A DNA stretch of 64,000 nt from Ecdyonurus torrentis (taxonomy: Eukaryota > Arthropoda > Insecta > Ephemeroptera > Heptageniidae): assembly GCA_949318235.1 (NCBI GenBank), contig OX439132.1:5750886-5814885 (forward strand), written 5' to 3'. The position numbers and the translations under genes are program-made. Positions within the stretch are counted from its first letter, which is position 1, and every line of letters begins with the position of its first letter. Under the pieces are notes generated by a model. It saw nothing but the letters and a program-made list of their open reading frames with translations, had not been told where the DNA came from and made no database searches. Shown here piece by piece: positions 37,781-51,442 of the stretch.

Positions 37781-40700
37781 GGTTTGTTTGGTCTCTTATT
37801 ACACTCACACTCTCTATACTGGGTGTGAAATATTATACCTCCTTCCCACAGGCAATCACAGTAAATTGAACGATAAGATATTTATTGGTATACTCAAGAT
37901 ATATGTAAACATTTAGTTAAACACTTGACATATTTAATTATTGGATATTTGTTTTTCTTATATTCAATTACAATTTTTTTCTATATACATAATATATTTC
38001 TTTACAGGGTGTTAATTTACATAATTTGTTATTTAAAGTATATTTAAAATATTGTAATAGTATTATTATGATCAAATTAGGTTTATTTTATATGATTGCA
38101 AATGTCTTGTATGCGTCTTAAATAAAGTTCATTATTATTATTTTGCGATTTCAATTATGCTATGCACGTTGATAAATTTAATGTATTGACGCGACTATGG
38201 TAATCACGATATGGCAAGCAAGCATTTTATTAAAGAATTTAAACAATATTTCAAATTTCTATCGTTAGTACTCTTCTCTCAGTCAGTGCAATATTAAAAA
38301 AAAAAAAAAAAAAAAGTTAAAATTTTTGCCTACAACAGGACTAACTTCAAATTTCACCATAAAAAAAAGACCTGCAAATTATTTTTACTTAAAAAAAAGA
38401 CAATCCCGCGTATTTTTTAAAATTATAAAGTCCATTACTGTTTAGTTCATTTCATACTAATATTCATAATCACATTCTCGGTTCTGTATTTTTACGGAGT
38501 AAATACACAGTTCCCCATCGATTTCATATTTTACGTATGTACCGCCCGGAAATAAAAAAAATTGCACAACTATAGACTGGAATGCAACACTAAAATTGCA
38601 AGTTATTCATTTCAAGTACAAGTAGTATTATCAATTACACAGTGCACACACATAACATACTATTTTAAACTTTAAAAAAAAATCCCATAACGTAGTTTAG
38701 ATTTCTTCCATCTTCATAATAACCTTTTCTTAGTATCACCTGTTATATTTTATAATATTTAAGTAATTAAAAATGAATATCTAAAATATCTGACAACACT
38801 CCAAAAATGGATTACACGAATAATTAGTTAATTATCATAATTATAAATCGTGCAAAATTAATTATTTAATACTTCATTTATTATCAATAAGTCCTTTTTT
38901 GTTTGCGAAAAAAACAAAAGTTATAATCTTCACTTTTTATTTTAATTATTCTGTTAGTAATTATTTTCAATCTATGTTCATTTAAGTATATAAAAAATGT
39001 CAACAAACTTGCGTTTTTACAAGAATTTTAATTAAATTAATATATAGGACAAAGAAATTTGATGAGGTATTGCAATAATTAAGGTATTTTAATCATTAAA
39101 ACGTGTGATCATGTTGACACAGAAACAGAAATTTTTATTAGGTATAAAAATTTGCTCTATTATAATGTAAATGAAGAGAGGGAGAACCTCTGGCAAGGTG
39201 ATGTAAGAGTGCATAAATAATAAAAATGAGTACACATACAATATAATGTATGAAATATTTCTTACTATGTGAGATTTAAAGTACTTTCTATACACACTAA
39301 ATCAAAGGTGAAAGAAATTGTTTATCTTTAAAAAAAAAAAAGTAGCATGTACATTTTGCAATTTTATATTCAGTACATTAGTCTCATATATTTTAACGTG
39401 TACAAGTATAAATAAATTTTTTTAATGTGGTAGGGGAAAAAATAGTACACCTATTACATGCATTGAAGTCTTACTATATTTAACGTATATAAACTGTTTT
39501 CTTGCGGTATTTTTGCTCTTAGCAGGTAATTTTTCAAGAATGTATACGTATTCTAATTTCTGCAAAGCAAAATTTTTAAAAGAATCGTTAAATAATTTAC
39601 AAAAATATGTAAAATATAAACCATACCCTAACAAACCCAACAAAGTATAACTTATTAACAATGAATGCCATGAAGAGAATGGATTGATGGTGAACCGTCT
39701 TGAGATAACTCTGCCTTGACGTGGGTTATTAAGAAGCTATAAACAATCACTTTTTTAAGGCTTGCAAAAACTTTTTAACTATTTAACTTATATTACATAG
39801 CAAAAATGGGTGATATATTTATAAACATAAATAATATATTCTATGATATAGTTTATTTCTTGTTATTGATACTGTCATTTCAAGGGATTTTTGTGTTAAG
39901 TTTTCAGTAATGGAAAAAAAAAAAAAAAAAAAAAAAAACTTTATTGCTATGAAAGCTAACATGGCTATTGTATAAAGTGGCTACATATATAATGATTGGC
40001 AGAATATTCATATAAAATAACCTTTATAATTATAATGATTCTTAAAGGTTAGAAAAATGATCGAGAGAATATTCTGACTTTCAAGTCATTTAACAAGACG
40101 CCGATAAACAAATTTTGCCGCTACAAATGATCGTTTATTATACGTCTTGTATTCACTTCATGAATGGTAAAAGAGTAAACAAAAAAAAAAAAAAAAATCA
40201 AGTTAAAACCATTCAAATCTTTCAACACCATCATTAGCAAAGAGAGCATTGTTTGAAAATTATTTGTATATATTATAATACATACAGTACCAAACAAAAA
40301 TCCCCTAAGCTATATGTTACATTACAAAACATTATAATAAACATATCAAAAATATTGTATGTACAGTATAAGTTTCATCATTATAGTAATTTAACTTAAA
40401 AATCTTACCATGTTTTTTTTTTTTTTAAATGTAAACAATTTTAAAATTACTTTTGGATATAAAAGTTAATTTTACGATCTATACTTTTCTTGGAAGTACA
40501 AAAACATACAAAAAATGATAATAATAATAATAATGAAAATTAATTGTAATTGAAACTTACTTGTTAGAAAGCATTGAAGATTGTGTATATTATTACAAGA
40601 AACAAAATAACAATAAACTGAATAATTTTATCACAAAAGCTGGTATTTAAAAACCTGTGTTTTGCAGTAGGCACAAAATTTTAATGACTACACGTGAAAT

Positions 40701-41824
40701 GTATGACATTTTGAATAATTCTTGTTAACTTTTAGACCACCTTTGATATTTATAATTAAAAAGTGCTATTTTTATATATACCTAATTTTTAATTGTTCCA
40801 TGAAGTTAAACTTTTCAAATGTTGTATAAAGAATGTCATTTTTATAATTTCATATTTTCTTAAAGACTTTTAAAGTACTTTTAAACATTAAAAATATAAC
40901 ATTTTTTTTTTTTTTTGCAAAATTCCATGCAATTTCACGCGTTCTAACGTTCAATACGGGTAATAATTGTAATTGAAAAATATCATGAAAAAATGTCATG
41001 TACTTTGTAAATAAATTATTATTTTTTTCTTTACGCGCACAAACTTGTAATAAATTTACTAATATGTCTGCAAACATTTTTTTTTCTTTGAATCTTGTTT
41101 TTAAATTCTTGCACAATAAAACATAAAATTTCTTAATACATTTTAATATGTTGGTTACATCTTATCACCTTAATTTTTGTCTAATACTATATTTAGAGAG
41201 TGTATGCCGAATGAATTTGAAACAAGAATATTTTAGAAAATGAGTAATAAAAAAATTTTAGAACTCGGTGTAATACCACTTTTTTTTTTTTTTTTTTTTT
41301 TAATAATTTAGAAATTTTTATCTTCATTTTTTTACTCACAGAGAATATCAAGTAACATTTTTTATTACCATGTATGCTATTTATTTATTTATATAATTAT
41401 CATATACTTTTTCACCTTTTATGCGGTGAAAATATCTCCGTACATACTAACAAAAATAGTTAAATTTTTACATTTCTCTTCAAAAATTTTAATAATGTTT
41501 TAATTTAATAATAATATTATTGGGTAATTAAATTGTTTATATAAAAACTTTCAACTAACCATATAGTATGTCACATGAGTCATGAGAAATTGAGTTACAA
41601 CATTTTATATAAAAAAGAAGTACTATGTGAAGAATATTATTCTTATTTTTGGTTATTTATCTGCGATGTCACATTTCCTTATAGAGATTTGTGTTCATGT
41701 AATTTTTTGACGTATCTCAACTAAAGAACGTGTCATTTAATTGGATTACGTAATATTATGTCAAAAGGTGTCAATGGATGTTGCAAGTTTTTCAGTTTGT
41801 TTAGTATTTCCTCGTATACACCGA

Positions 41825-42035
41825 AAGAATATCTACCATAGTGCAGGTATATAAAATATAGTATAGTATAAATATACACATACACTATAGTATATTTTTA
41901 TACACTATTAATATACACTATAGTATATAGTGCAGGTATAGTAAATTATGTATCCGCATCATAAAGAATATCTACCGTATATTTATATGCATTTGTCCAC
42001 TATACATAATGTAGTTATAGTGTATGTATCTGCAT
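41825..42035. repeat. Irregular duplication rich in TATAGTGTA
   Basis: AAAGAATATCTACC occurs at 41825 and 41964, and TGTATCYGCATCAT at 41949 and 42023. Between them are many CACTATAGTATA-like inverted words. Probably a decayed tandem array. Confidence 0.4.
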
Positions 42036-42226
42036 CATGTCATACTGAATGCGCTTTGACGCCATACTGGAGCAAGGAATAACATTGCTCAGCATAAAGG
42101 ATAAAAGTAATTTTTGGCTATTTTCTATGAAAACCCTGTTAATTAACAGCATCCATGTTCTCAAAAATATTGAAGTATTTTCAAACTGTGTTATTTTCCC
42201 ATGCCAGCCCATGTTATTTAAAGATC
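42036..42226. repeat. Dispersed repeat with relatives at 45.7 kb and 6.3 kb
   Basis: The part with GCTTTGACGCCATACTGGAG and GGAATAACATTGCTCAGCAT recurs inverted at 45715-45785. The part with TCAAAAATATTG and TTTTCCCATGCCAGCCCATG recurs at 6335-6402. The mosaic indicates one longer, fragmented element. Confidence 0.5.
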
Positions 42227-43421
42227 AAACGTAACGTTAATTTGTATGTATATGAATGTATTATAGTGCCTAATAGGGTTATTATTATAGATATTCCGCG
42301 TACGATTGGTGCACTACTTGGATAGCTATTACTTCGCACAATGCAGTTTTATAATGTGATTTGCCTCAATTCTCATAACATATTTAACCTAAAGATTTCA
42401 AAGTGACTATCTTAGTATTTTCTCAGTGTGTTATCTATTTCACGTATTTCACGTATTTTTCTAATTATGGTAAAAAAACGTTGGATGTTCTCATTTTGAA
42501 TTTTAACTTTACGGATACAAAGAAATGATATACGAAAAAACTTGCTTCGTACACATTTGTTGCACCTGCATTTATAGAAAAGAATTATTACTCGTATATG
42601 GTATACTGCTTGAATGCATTTTTAATATTTTTTATTTTTTTTTTTTTTGCGTTTTTGTATAGCAGTTTTTTTAAATATTTTTGAATCAGATTATACTCAC
42701 ATAAGAATTATTTTGTATAGTTAAATCTTATTTTTAAATTTTGAATTTTAAATAAAACATGATGTTTTATAACAAAAATAGAATATCACCTTAAAATGTT
42801 GTGCTACATTATAATTTTTAATACGTTCTTTTTCATTTCCTATGAGAGGAAAATAAATTGCAACGGTATAGAATAAATTAAGACTGGTAAGTGAAGGCTT
42901 TTATAAAAAAATATAATTAAGGGGAGGGGTAAGTAATTGCGATCAGTTGATTAAAAAAGTGATCGTCAACTGGACCTGTTTTTTTTTTTTTTTTTTTCTT
43001 CCTCTCTATACAGAGTAACTACGGACGAAAATACATCCAAATATCGTATAAATTATTTGGTGTTGCCATGTTAAATTTTGAATTATGAAAGTAAAAATTT
43101 TACACCAAGCTGAATTCAACATAGTATTTCGTCCTTATTTTAATGATGACCTATCCTGAAATTTGAAACAAGAGCAGCTGTTACAATAAGGTTTAAATTG
43201 CCACAAAAATTTAAGGTAAAAATCTGTATAGAATAATTGAACCTCTGACATTTAGGAAAACATTTTTTAATAGAACACCTAAACTTTTTAGTTTCTTTTT
43301 ACGAAATATAGCGGAATCCTGAATGGATTTTATGCCCAATTTTTTGTCAAATGTAGTTCGTGCCGTGAATTTGATGAATCTCTGTAGGATATTTAAGACA
43401 AACGTTTAGATGTTACATTAA

Positions 43422-43743
43422 AGGCATAGACCAGAAGAAAACATAAGCATTTATATCACAAAACAGTTGATGGGACTTAAATACATTAATTGTTCTTAAA
43501 ACCCAACTGTAGCGCCGTAGCAGTGATCAGAAAATTTAGATTTATGCATCCCGCACAACATTTTCATACTGGTTTTTGTCTGTTTCTGATATTATAAACA
43601 GAAATATTCACGCAAATTGCATACTTTACAGTTTTTTCACGCTCTCTTGTGGGGCCACATTTACAGTTTTGGTAAAAATTATCATCAGTTTTGTAGATCC
43701 CATTTTGTGTTAAAGAACATGTTGTTTCATGTTTTCTATGCCT
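43422..43743. mobile_element. MITE, family B copy 2 (AGGCATAGACCAG end)
   Basis: 322 bp between intact TTAA sites (43418-43421, 43744-43747), beginning AGGCATAGACCAGAAG and ending TTTCTATGCCT. Same family and orientation as 28423-28767. Non-coding. Confidence 0.8.
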
Positions 43744-43747
43744 TTAA

Positions 43748-44650
43748 GGACCAATCAAACAAATAATTTGACTAAAAATGACTGAATGGATATTGCATTT
43801 TATTATTACCAGCAGCTAGCCTCCATAACAACTGTTATTTTATTATAGAATATAAATCAATGAATTGAATCTTTCTTTCTTTTATTATTACGAGACAATA
43901 TTAATGAATTATGATCCTTATAGATAATAATACGTAAAGTTGGTCAGTTGCTGCGGAACTTCACGTTTGTATAGCTTTAAGCCTTTTTTTTATAATATGT
44001 TGTGAAATGCACGGCGCTATAGTGTATTATATGTTATGTATGTATATTGCAATGTAGGGGCGTGCGCAGAGCACAGTAGATCAAGGGACGCACAATAAAT
44101 CTGATGACCGCACGCTGTACGGAGCAAACAATGTGAATACCATGCAGTGTTGAGAACAATAGGTAAGCACCGCCAAGTAGTAAATCTCGCTTCGTCAAGT
44201 CAACGTTATCGTTTTTTTCTCATCTATGACGTCACTAAAGCCTGCTAGCATAAAATATACAAAAAACGAAGCCACACACCCAGCATGCAAATTCCTCTCA
44301 TCTATACCACAATACCAAGTATATAATATAGTATATAGCGATTGTTAATTGTTATCTTTTTATATACATTATTATAATAATTAGTATCTTCAAGTCAGTA
44401 TATTTTACTTTTAGACCTCCAAGAGAATTAAACAGACTCCGATCAAGCTGTACTAGAGCTAATAATTTAACTTATAAAAAAAATAAAAGAGATAAATTTT
44501 ATAAATTTTCTGTTTCTTTTGTTTATGTGTATGTATATCATTATAGTATGAAAATAGGAAAAAAAATTATAAAGGATATTTTTTTATCGTTCATGAATTT
44601 TGTATTACTTTCATTTTAGCATTTCTCATTGGTTCGCATCAATTTGATGC
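43748..44650. other. Intergenic with a G+C-richer patch
   Basis: 44050-44190 (GGGGCGTGCGCAGAGC..., CCGCACGCTGTACGGAGC) ends in AATAG|gtaagc, a possible donor, and a TGACGTCA follows at 44227. A non-coding first exon is conceivable but unsupported. Confidence 0.4.
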
Positions 44651-44927
44651 TTAAGGGGTAATGGGTCACGCAGGAATTTCAAGCATTTCCACCTAGATGG
44701 CATTGTCATAGCTCAGGTAAAAGGGGGAAGGGGTGTCATACCCTGACGTCAACAAAAAGTGGAGTGAGTTAAAAAAATTGTAAGTTTATGACAAAGTTGG
44801 AGGGGATGCAAGACGGGGGAAAAAATAGCCCGGGGCTCAAAATTTGGAGACACATAGTCTAGTGGCTGTAGCGGTCTTTGTTTACTTTTTTCATGCATAG
44901 GTTTACCTTCATAGTTTTTTTTTTCAT

Positions 44928-45293
44928 ACCTGCCATCTGAAAAAAACGACCCAATTATCTTTTACGCGTCACTGATTTTGATAACTCGCGAAGTAACAGT
45001 CACAGTGAATTAAATTCATTATATGTTAGTTTCATTAAAAATCATGTAGATTTCTTTTTTAATCGAAGTTCTAGCATTATTTTAAATTAACTTATTCAAA
45101 TAAAAATATTACGTAATTTTTATTACTTTTAAATCACGAAAGTTCAAATTGACGGTAGAACTTCGATCAAAAAAGTAATTTGCATGATTTTTATTAAAAC
45201 TAACATCTGAAGTAAATTTGGTTTCATGTAAATGTTACTTCGCGAGTTATAAAAATCATTCACAGGTAAGATAATTGGGTTGTGTTTTCAGGT
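44928..45293. mobile_element. Snapback element nested in the 44.7-46.7 kb element
   Basis: Imperfect inverted arms of about 165-180 bp meet near 45110. The outer segment CCCAATTATCTT...GATAACTCGCGAAGTAAC on the left is mirrored by GTTACTTCGCGAGTTATAAA...AAGATAATTGGG on the right. Borders are approximate. Confidence 0.75.
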
Positions 45294-45516
45294 AACAGAT
45301 AATCCCTTCTTCTATTGAAAAACTGCTCATTGCTTCCTTGCTTTTATACTGCACCTTTTTTCTCTCTCATCGTTTGTTTGTGTTTTTCATAGAGCTTGGA
45401 AAAAATTATTTAAAATTTTATTTTGCATCGAAATTAATATCAAGCACCGGACTTGGGTTGATTAGATGTTTTGCTATAGTGTTTTACGAAGCCGTAACAT
45501 CGGCCGGTACAGGTAA

Positions 45517-45554
<38 letters not shown>

Positions 45555-45714
45555 ACAAAATACTTCGGAATATTTTTGTGAGTATTAATTGTTGTAAGGT
45601 TTCCAGTATATGCAAGAAAAATAATAATGATTAAAAAATAATTATAATAATAAATAAAAAAAATAAAACTAACTTTTATTTCTTAAGAAAATGATTGAAA
45701 CTCACGTTTTTTCC

Positions 45715-45785
45715 TATATGCTGAGCAATGTTATTCATTGCTCCAATATGGCGTCGAAGCGCTTTTAGCAGGACGTTATGCTGAA
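45715..45785 (-). repeat. Inverted fragment of the 42.0-kb repeat
   Basis: TGCTGAGCAATGTTATTCAT and TGCTCCAATATGGCGTC on the + strand are the reverse complement of the 42.05-kb segment with few changes. Confidence 0.5.
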
Positions 45786-46751
45786 AAATTGCGTCTTTTC
45801 TCTCTATTTTTTTAAATTTATTTATTCAAAGCCCTTTCATTTTTTTTTATCGCATATTTTAATTAAATCCTATTTCAAAAATGGCATCAATTTCCTTTAT
45901 AGTTTTTGTCTGTCTATACTTTAGTAGTATTTTTTTTTATTATAATATTATATACGTTCGGGTTCGGGAATATACAACTTCAACTAAACTAAAATTGTTC
46001 CGTGTATATATATTTTATTTAGAATGAGAAGAAAGGTGTAAAAGTGTAAAGCAATACGAGCACTCAGGTAACAATGTAAATATTGCGAACTGCAGGCAGA
46101 GAAACCGGCCGGCCAGGCGGAGAGGCTGAAACAAGGCATTAAAAAAATACCTCCCTCCACTTTGAAGAATATGTGCTCTATGACAAAGTACTTGAAAAGT
46201 CTAATAGAGGCGCACTAATACTGCTGCATTAGAGAAAAGTTTCAAAAACCTTAGATTTTTTAATTATTTTACGTTCATCAATTTTAATAAAAAGTCATTT
46301 GCAAAAATATTTGTGTCCTAGTAAAGGTAATAAAATTGTCTAGCGGATAGACTAAGTCTCATAGTTTAATTCATACTTTTACTATATTTAATCATGCGCT
46401 GAAGTTAGGCTAATGATAAGTTTGAAAATATGCTTAAACTTCACTTAAAAAAATCATTTCAGAAATAATTTAAATTTCGGATTTATTCGTATCTAAAAAA
46501 AATTTAATGTAGCCAGTGCCCTTAACAAAAGTATGCTTAATGCAACAGTATAAAGAAAATATTAATTTTTCAGTTATTTAAGGAGATGAATGCGTTTTAA
46601 ATTGCGAAAATTAAAACTGCGATTAAATGCTAATTAAACGTAAATTAAATATTTTAATGCAATTTTATTATTTATTTTTTGATGATATTGCTATATAATA
46701 ACAACTAAATTTTTTTTAAAAATTTTCACTCTGTAGCTCATTACCCCTTAA

Positions 46752-48380
46752 CATAATACTCATCGGTCTGCAGGCAAATAAACTTTATATTCTGAAATTT
46801 TTAACTTTGATTTAAGATAACATGCACGAAACATTAGGAATTTAAATTTGAAAACAATAAAAATAATAAATTTGAAATTTCTTTTCTCATTCTTGCATAA
46901 CTTTATATAAAAAAAGTAACCATAAAGTAAACTGACGACAAATTCTTAATTTAGTACTTTATAACAAACAATAACATGAAACAAATTTTATTTCCCTTTT
47001 TGTGTGTGAAGCATCTAAAATGCAATAAAAACATTATTATAAAAGGTTGCAATAATAAATATTAACACAATTTATTCATGTATGTAAAGATATCACAAAA
47101 AACATAATATAGAAATTACGTGCTGAGTTTTATAAAGGATTAACGTATAAGGCGGAACTTTAGATGTGAAACTTAAAATATTTCAGCGAAGATGACTACA
47201 AAATTAGTTTAATCGTCATTTGTTTTTTTTTGGTTAGCGTGCGCTAGCTTTATGACAAAAATCACGTACACAATAAAATGTTATAAAAATTTTATATAAA
47301 GGTTGTGAATTTCATAAAGTAGAAAATTTTTCTAAGTATTTTTTCAGTTTATAGTATAATTATGGTTTAATTTTTGAGAGAAAATTGTGTTAAATACAAA
47401 AAACAAGATTTGTTTGCACGTGATAAATTTTCTGAATGAAAAGTGATGACGTCAGTATTGAACTATTTCAAAAGTAAAGAAATTTCTTTCGAGATTGCAC
47501 GTCACTAGATATTATATATATTATAATATATACCTGAAGTGATGCATATTGATGCTATAGAACGACGGTGATACTGATAATGATAAGTCTGCCTTCCACA
47601 TTTTGATCTTGTATTGTACTCTGAAGCTCATAAAATATAAAATTGAAATTAATGTTAGAAGTAATGGAATCGTTGTTCCACCCTTCCCCCTCATTTATTT
47701 ACCTATTCAGAGTTATCTTACGCTAAGATAAGATTTGTATAAGTAGATAAATTAACTAAATAAAAAAAAAAAAAAAAAAGTAAAGGGTTTATGATTTTGT
47801 TGTTTTACTTTAGAATTTTGAAATCAGAGCCAAAATTTTTATCATCAGCCATAACAAGATTTATTCAATTTTCATCTTTGCAAGAAAATTTGTAGCTATT
47901 GGCTAAATATCAAAATTAAATCACCCATATTTCTCCCTCAGCTGTTTTGTTCATTGCAATGCTCAGTTCGATTTCAAACCTTTATTATTTTAAAAGCTGT
48001 CTGAAACTTTTGGAAAGAGACAAAAACTCGTTGCCTAAGGGTTGCAGTTAGAAGACTCGTATATCGCTGAAATTAAAAGTTTACTGCCTATTTTTTTAAT
48101 GCTATTTGAATTGAAAGATAACATGGTTAAAGCTTTCTATGCATGACAAAAATTTCAGTACCTGTGACAATCAGGAAAGGGAGTAAAAATTGTGGAAATT
48201 AACATGGAGCCTTACGGGAGTTAAATTTCAAAGGCTCGTATTAGAATAATTAAAAGCTTTCATATATTTAAAGTTCTCTCTTACGCAAAGAATTAAGTAT
48301 CATAACACAAATAAAAAATATATTTTTATTACTTTTACATAATTTCCACCGCATTTTCGCCTGAAATATATCTTATACTT
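46752..48380. other. Intergenic, no gene seen
   Basis: Holds a TGACGTCA (47447-47454), a poly(A) run (47762-47778) and the degenerate repeat at 47995-48260. Confidence 0.5.
47995..48260. repeat. Degenerate dispersed repeat (relative of 52.9 kb)
   Basis: GTTGCAGTTAGAAGACTCGT followed by ATATCGCTGAAATTAAAAG parallels the 52.97-kb copy. The 3' portion is only loosely alike. Confidence 0.3.
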
Positions 48381-48382
48381 TA

Positions 48383-48488
48383 CACTCCTCCCGAATAAAT
48401 CTGACCGGTTGCGTTAAAGTTTCCCCTTATGTATTTAAATAATATTTGGAGACATGAATGCTGTAGTCATATTTATTCGGGAGGAGTG
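48383..48488. mobile_element. 106-bp mini-MITE with TA target site
   Basis: Perfect 18-bp ends CACTCCTCCCGAATAAAT and ATTTATTCGGGAGGAGTG between TA dinucleotides (48381-48382, 48489-48490). The interior is only 70 bp. Tc1/mariner-like by target site. Confidence 0.8.
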
Positions 48489-48490
48489 TA

Positions 48491-49673
<1,183 letters not shown>

Positions 49674-49755
49674 CAATCATGGTTTATTATATATAAATCA
49701 TTTAAGATGGCCTTTTTTGGGTTCGTTGGTTCTTTTTTTATATAAAGTAGTGTTG

Positions 49756-49757
<2 letters not shown>

Positions 49758-49814
<57 letters not shown>
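49758..49814. repeat. (AG)n microsatellite
   Basis: 57 bp of pure AG, directly followed by a CpG-rich patch with possible first exons. Confidence 0.98.
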
Positions 49815-49815
<1 letters not shown>

Positions 49816-50027
49816 AGCTGTTGAAGTTATGCGCGAGCTTCGTTTCTCCAAGTTACAATTGCGCGACAAAAAGTGGGCGGCAGAAAGAACGTATAACGTC
49901 GGTGAGTGCAACGCCAGACAAAACGTGTGCGGAATGATAATCGAAATATAAACAATACTGCTTGGACATTAACAACTTGTTGCTGGACACTATGTCCATG
50001 AACACCATGCACCAAAACTCTTTCATT
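49815..50027 (+). other. CpG-rich patch after GA repeat, possible first exon
   Basis: GCGCGAGC, ATTGCGCGACAA and AAGTGGGCGGCAG directly follow the (AG)n tract. AACGTCG|gtgagt at 49899 is a good donor. Further on, an ATG (50002-ish) opens MNTMHQNSFI before another weak donor (gtgaga). GA-rich tracts often sit at arthropod core promoters. No downstream exon was found, so this is only a candidate. Confidence 0.25.
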
Positions 50028-50349
50028 GTGAGATATATGTGTTAAAATGAAACAGATTGAAAGTTTACTTATTAAAGAGATAATTAATTTTTTATATTTA
50101 TTTATTGTTATTATTATTATTTTTGTTAATATACTGTAGAATTATGATTGAAGTAAAATAAAATTCATTTCAATGCCAATGTTGTTGTGTTATCAATTAT
50201 CATAATACTTAGATAAAGTATTTGCTTCATGGTTTTTTAAAAATATGTTAAAGCAACAACAACAACAATAGGAATAATACAAAAAAGTAAAGGAGCCATA
50301 GAAGTAAAATGATACAATAGGAAATACATACGAATAAAAGAAATTAATT

Positions 50350-50760
50350 AATATGTCATATATAGCATAAATATTGATATAATAGAATGACAATTATGCA
50401 CAATTATGCTGTGCAATAAACAGTATGTTTTGCTATAACATAGTTATTATTTAATACTTTATGTTACTATAATAATAAAACCTTGAATCAGCTGAAATCG
50501 TGCTATAGCATAATTCTTATGCTACAATGACAAAAATAAATATATGTATAATAATTATGCAATTCCTATTTCAGCATGATATATTTACTCATGAGTAATG
50601 CATTACAAAATACATTTATGCTATATTACATATAAAGTTACATATAGAATAAATATTATCTTGAATAGTATATATTTATTTATGCTGTTCGAATTTAGCA
50701 TAATGCATAATAGATATTATAAAACGCAGCATAAATTATATAACGCCGCATAAATAATAT
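50350..50760. repeat. Cluster of TTATGCTA/TAGCATAA words
   Basis: Dense irregular array of short inverted words (TAGCATAA, AATTATGCTGTGCAAT, GCTATAGCATAATTCTTATGCTA, TTATGCTATATT and others). The same vocabulary occurs at 51205-51442 and other clusters. No terminal repeat was found for this copy. Confidence 0.5.
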
Positions 50761-51204
50761 AATTTTTCACGTTAAAATATTAAAAATATAAAGGCAATAA
50801 AAATCTTAGTAAAAATTTAAGAAATTTAAACTTGAATACTATATATTACGAATCATGTAATGGAATCTTATAACTTAAAAAAAAAAAATATAAAAATAAC
50901 TTAGATGCTGATATAGTGTACAATGTAAAATATTTTTTAAAGATAGTTTATTTTTTGTTGGTATTAAAAAAATGATCAAAATAAATTATTTTCTTTGTTT
51001 AATATTATGAAGAATGGATTTAGTTTACGGTCAAGATAATTAAATGAATTTCTTCAACAATCACAAAAGAAATATATTTATAAATCTCAAATACATCAGC
51101 AGTTAAATATTTACAATTATTTTACTGATCCAAGAACAGTTTCATTCAACCTGTATTCAAGTATGCCAATTTAAATAATTCCTAAACACCTTTGGAAGCT
51201 TTTA

Positions 51205-51442
51205 TTATACATGGAAAAAAATACAATTATAGTAGCTCAATGCAACAATATTTATGTATATTACATCATAATTTATGTTATATTGCAAGATTTATGTATA
51301 AATCTTGGTTATATTGTATAGTGCATGCATACAATAATAGTTAAGTTGTTCAGCATAATTACTATGTTATAACAAAATAGCAACATTTGTGCCATGCTTA
51401 TTGTTCAACGCAGCATTATGTTGTTTATTTTTTTCCGTGTAA
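51205..51442. mobile_element. AT-rich MITE with ACACGGAAAA ends and TTATGCTA words
   Basis: Inverted ends TTATACATGGAAAAAAATA (51205) and TATTTTTTTCCGTGTAA (to 51442) enclose an interior of imperfect short palindromes related to TTATGCTA/TAGCATAA. Similar interiors occur at 24870-24945, 33690-33765, 35520-35850, 50350-50760 and 54720-54890. Confidence 0.5.

Larger units (their letters stand above)
44655..46747. mobile_element. 2.1-kb TTAA-flanked non-autonomous transposon
   Basis: TTAA (44651-44654 and 46748-46751) flanks ends reading GGGGTAATGGGTCACGCAGG and, reverse-complemented from the right, GGGGTAATGAGCTACAGAG; they match at most positions over about 25 bp. No transposase frame is seen. 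A snapback element (44928-45293), a poly(A) run (45524-45551) and a fragment of another repeat (45715-45785) are nested inside. Confidence 0.6.

Noticed and set aside
45338..45634. 98-codon frame with KKKKKKKK
   Set aside because: Part comes from a poly(A) run inside a transposon; the rest has no domain features and lies across an inverted-repeat border.
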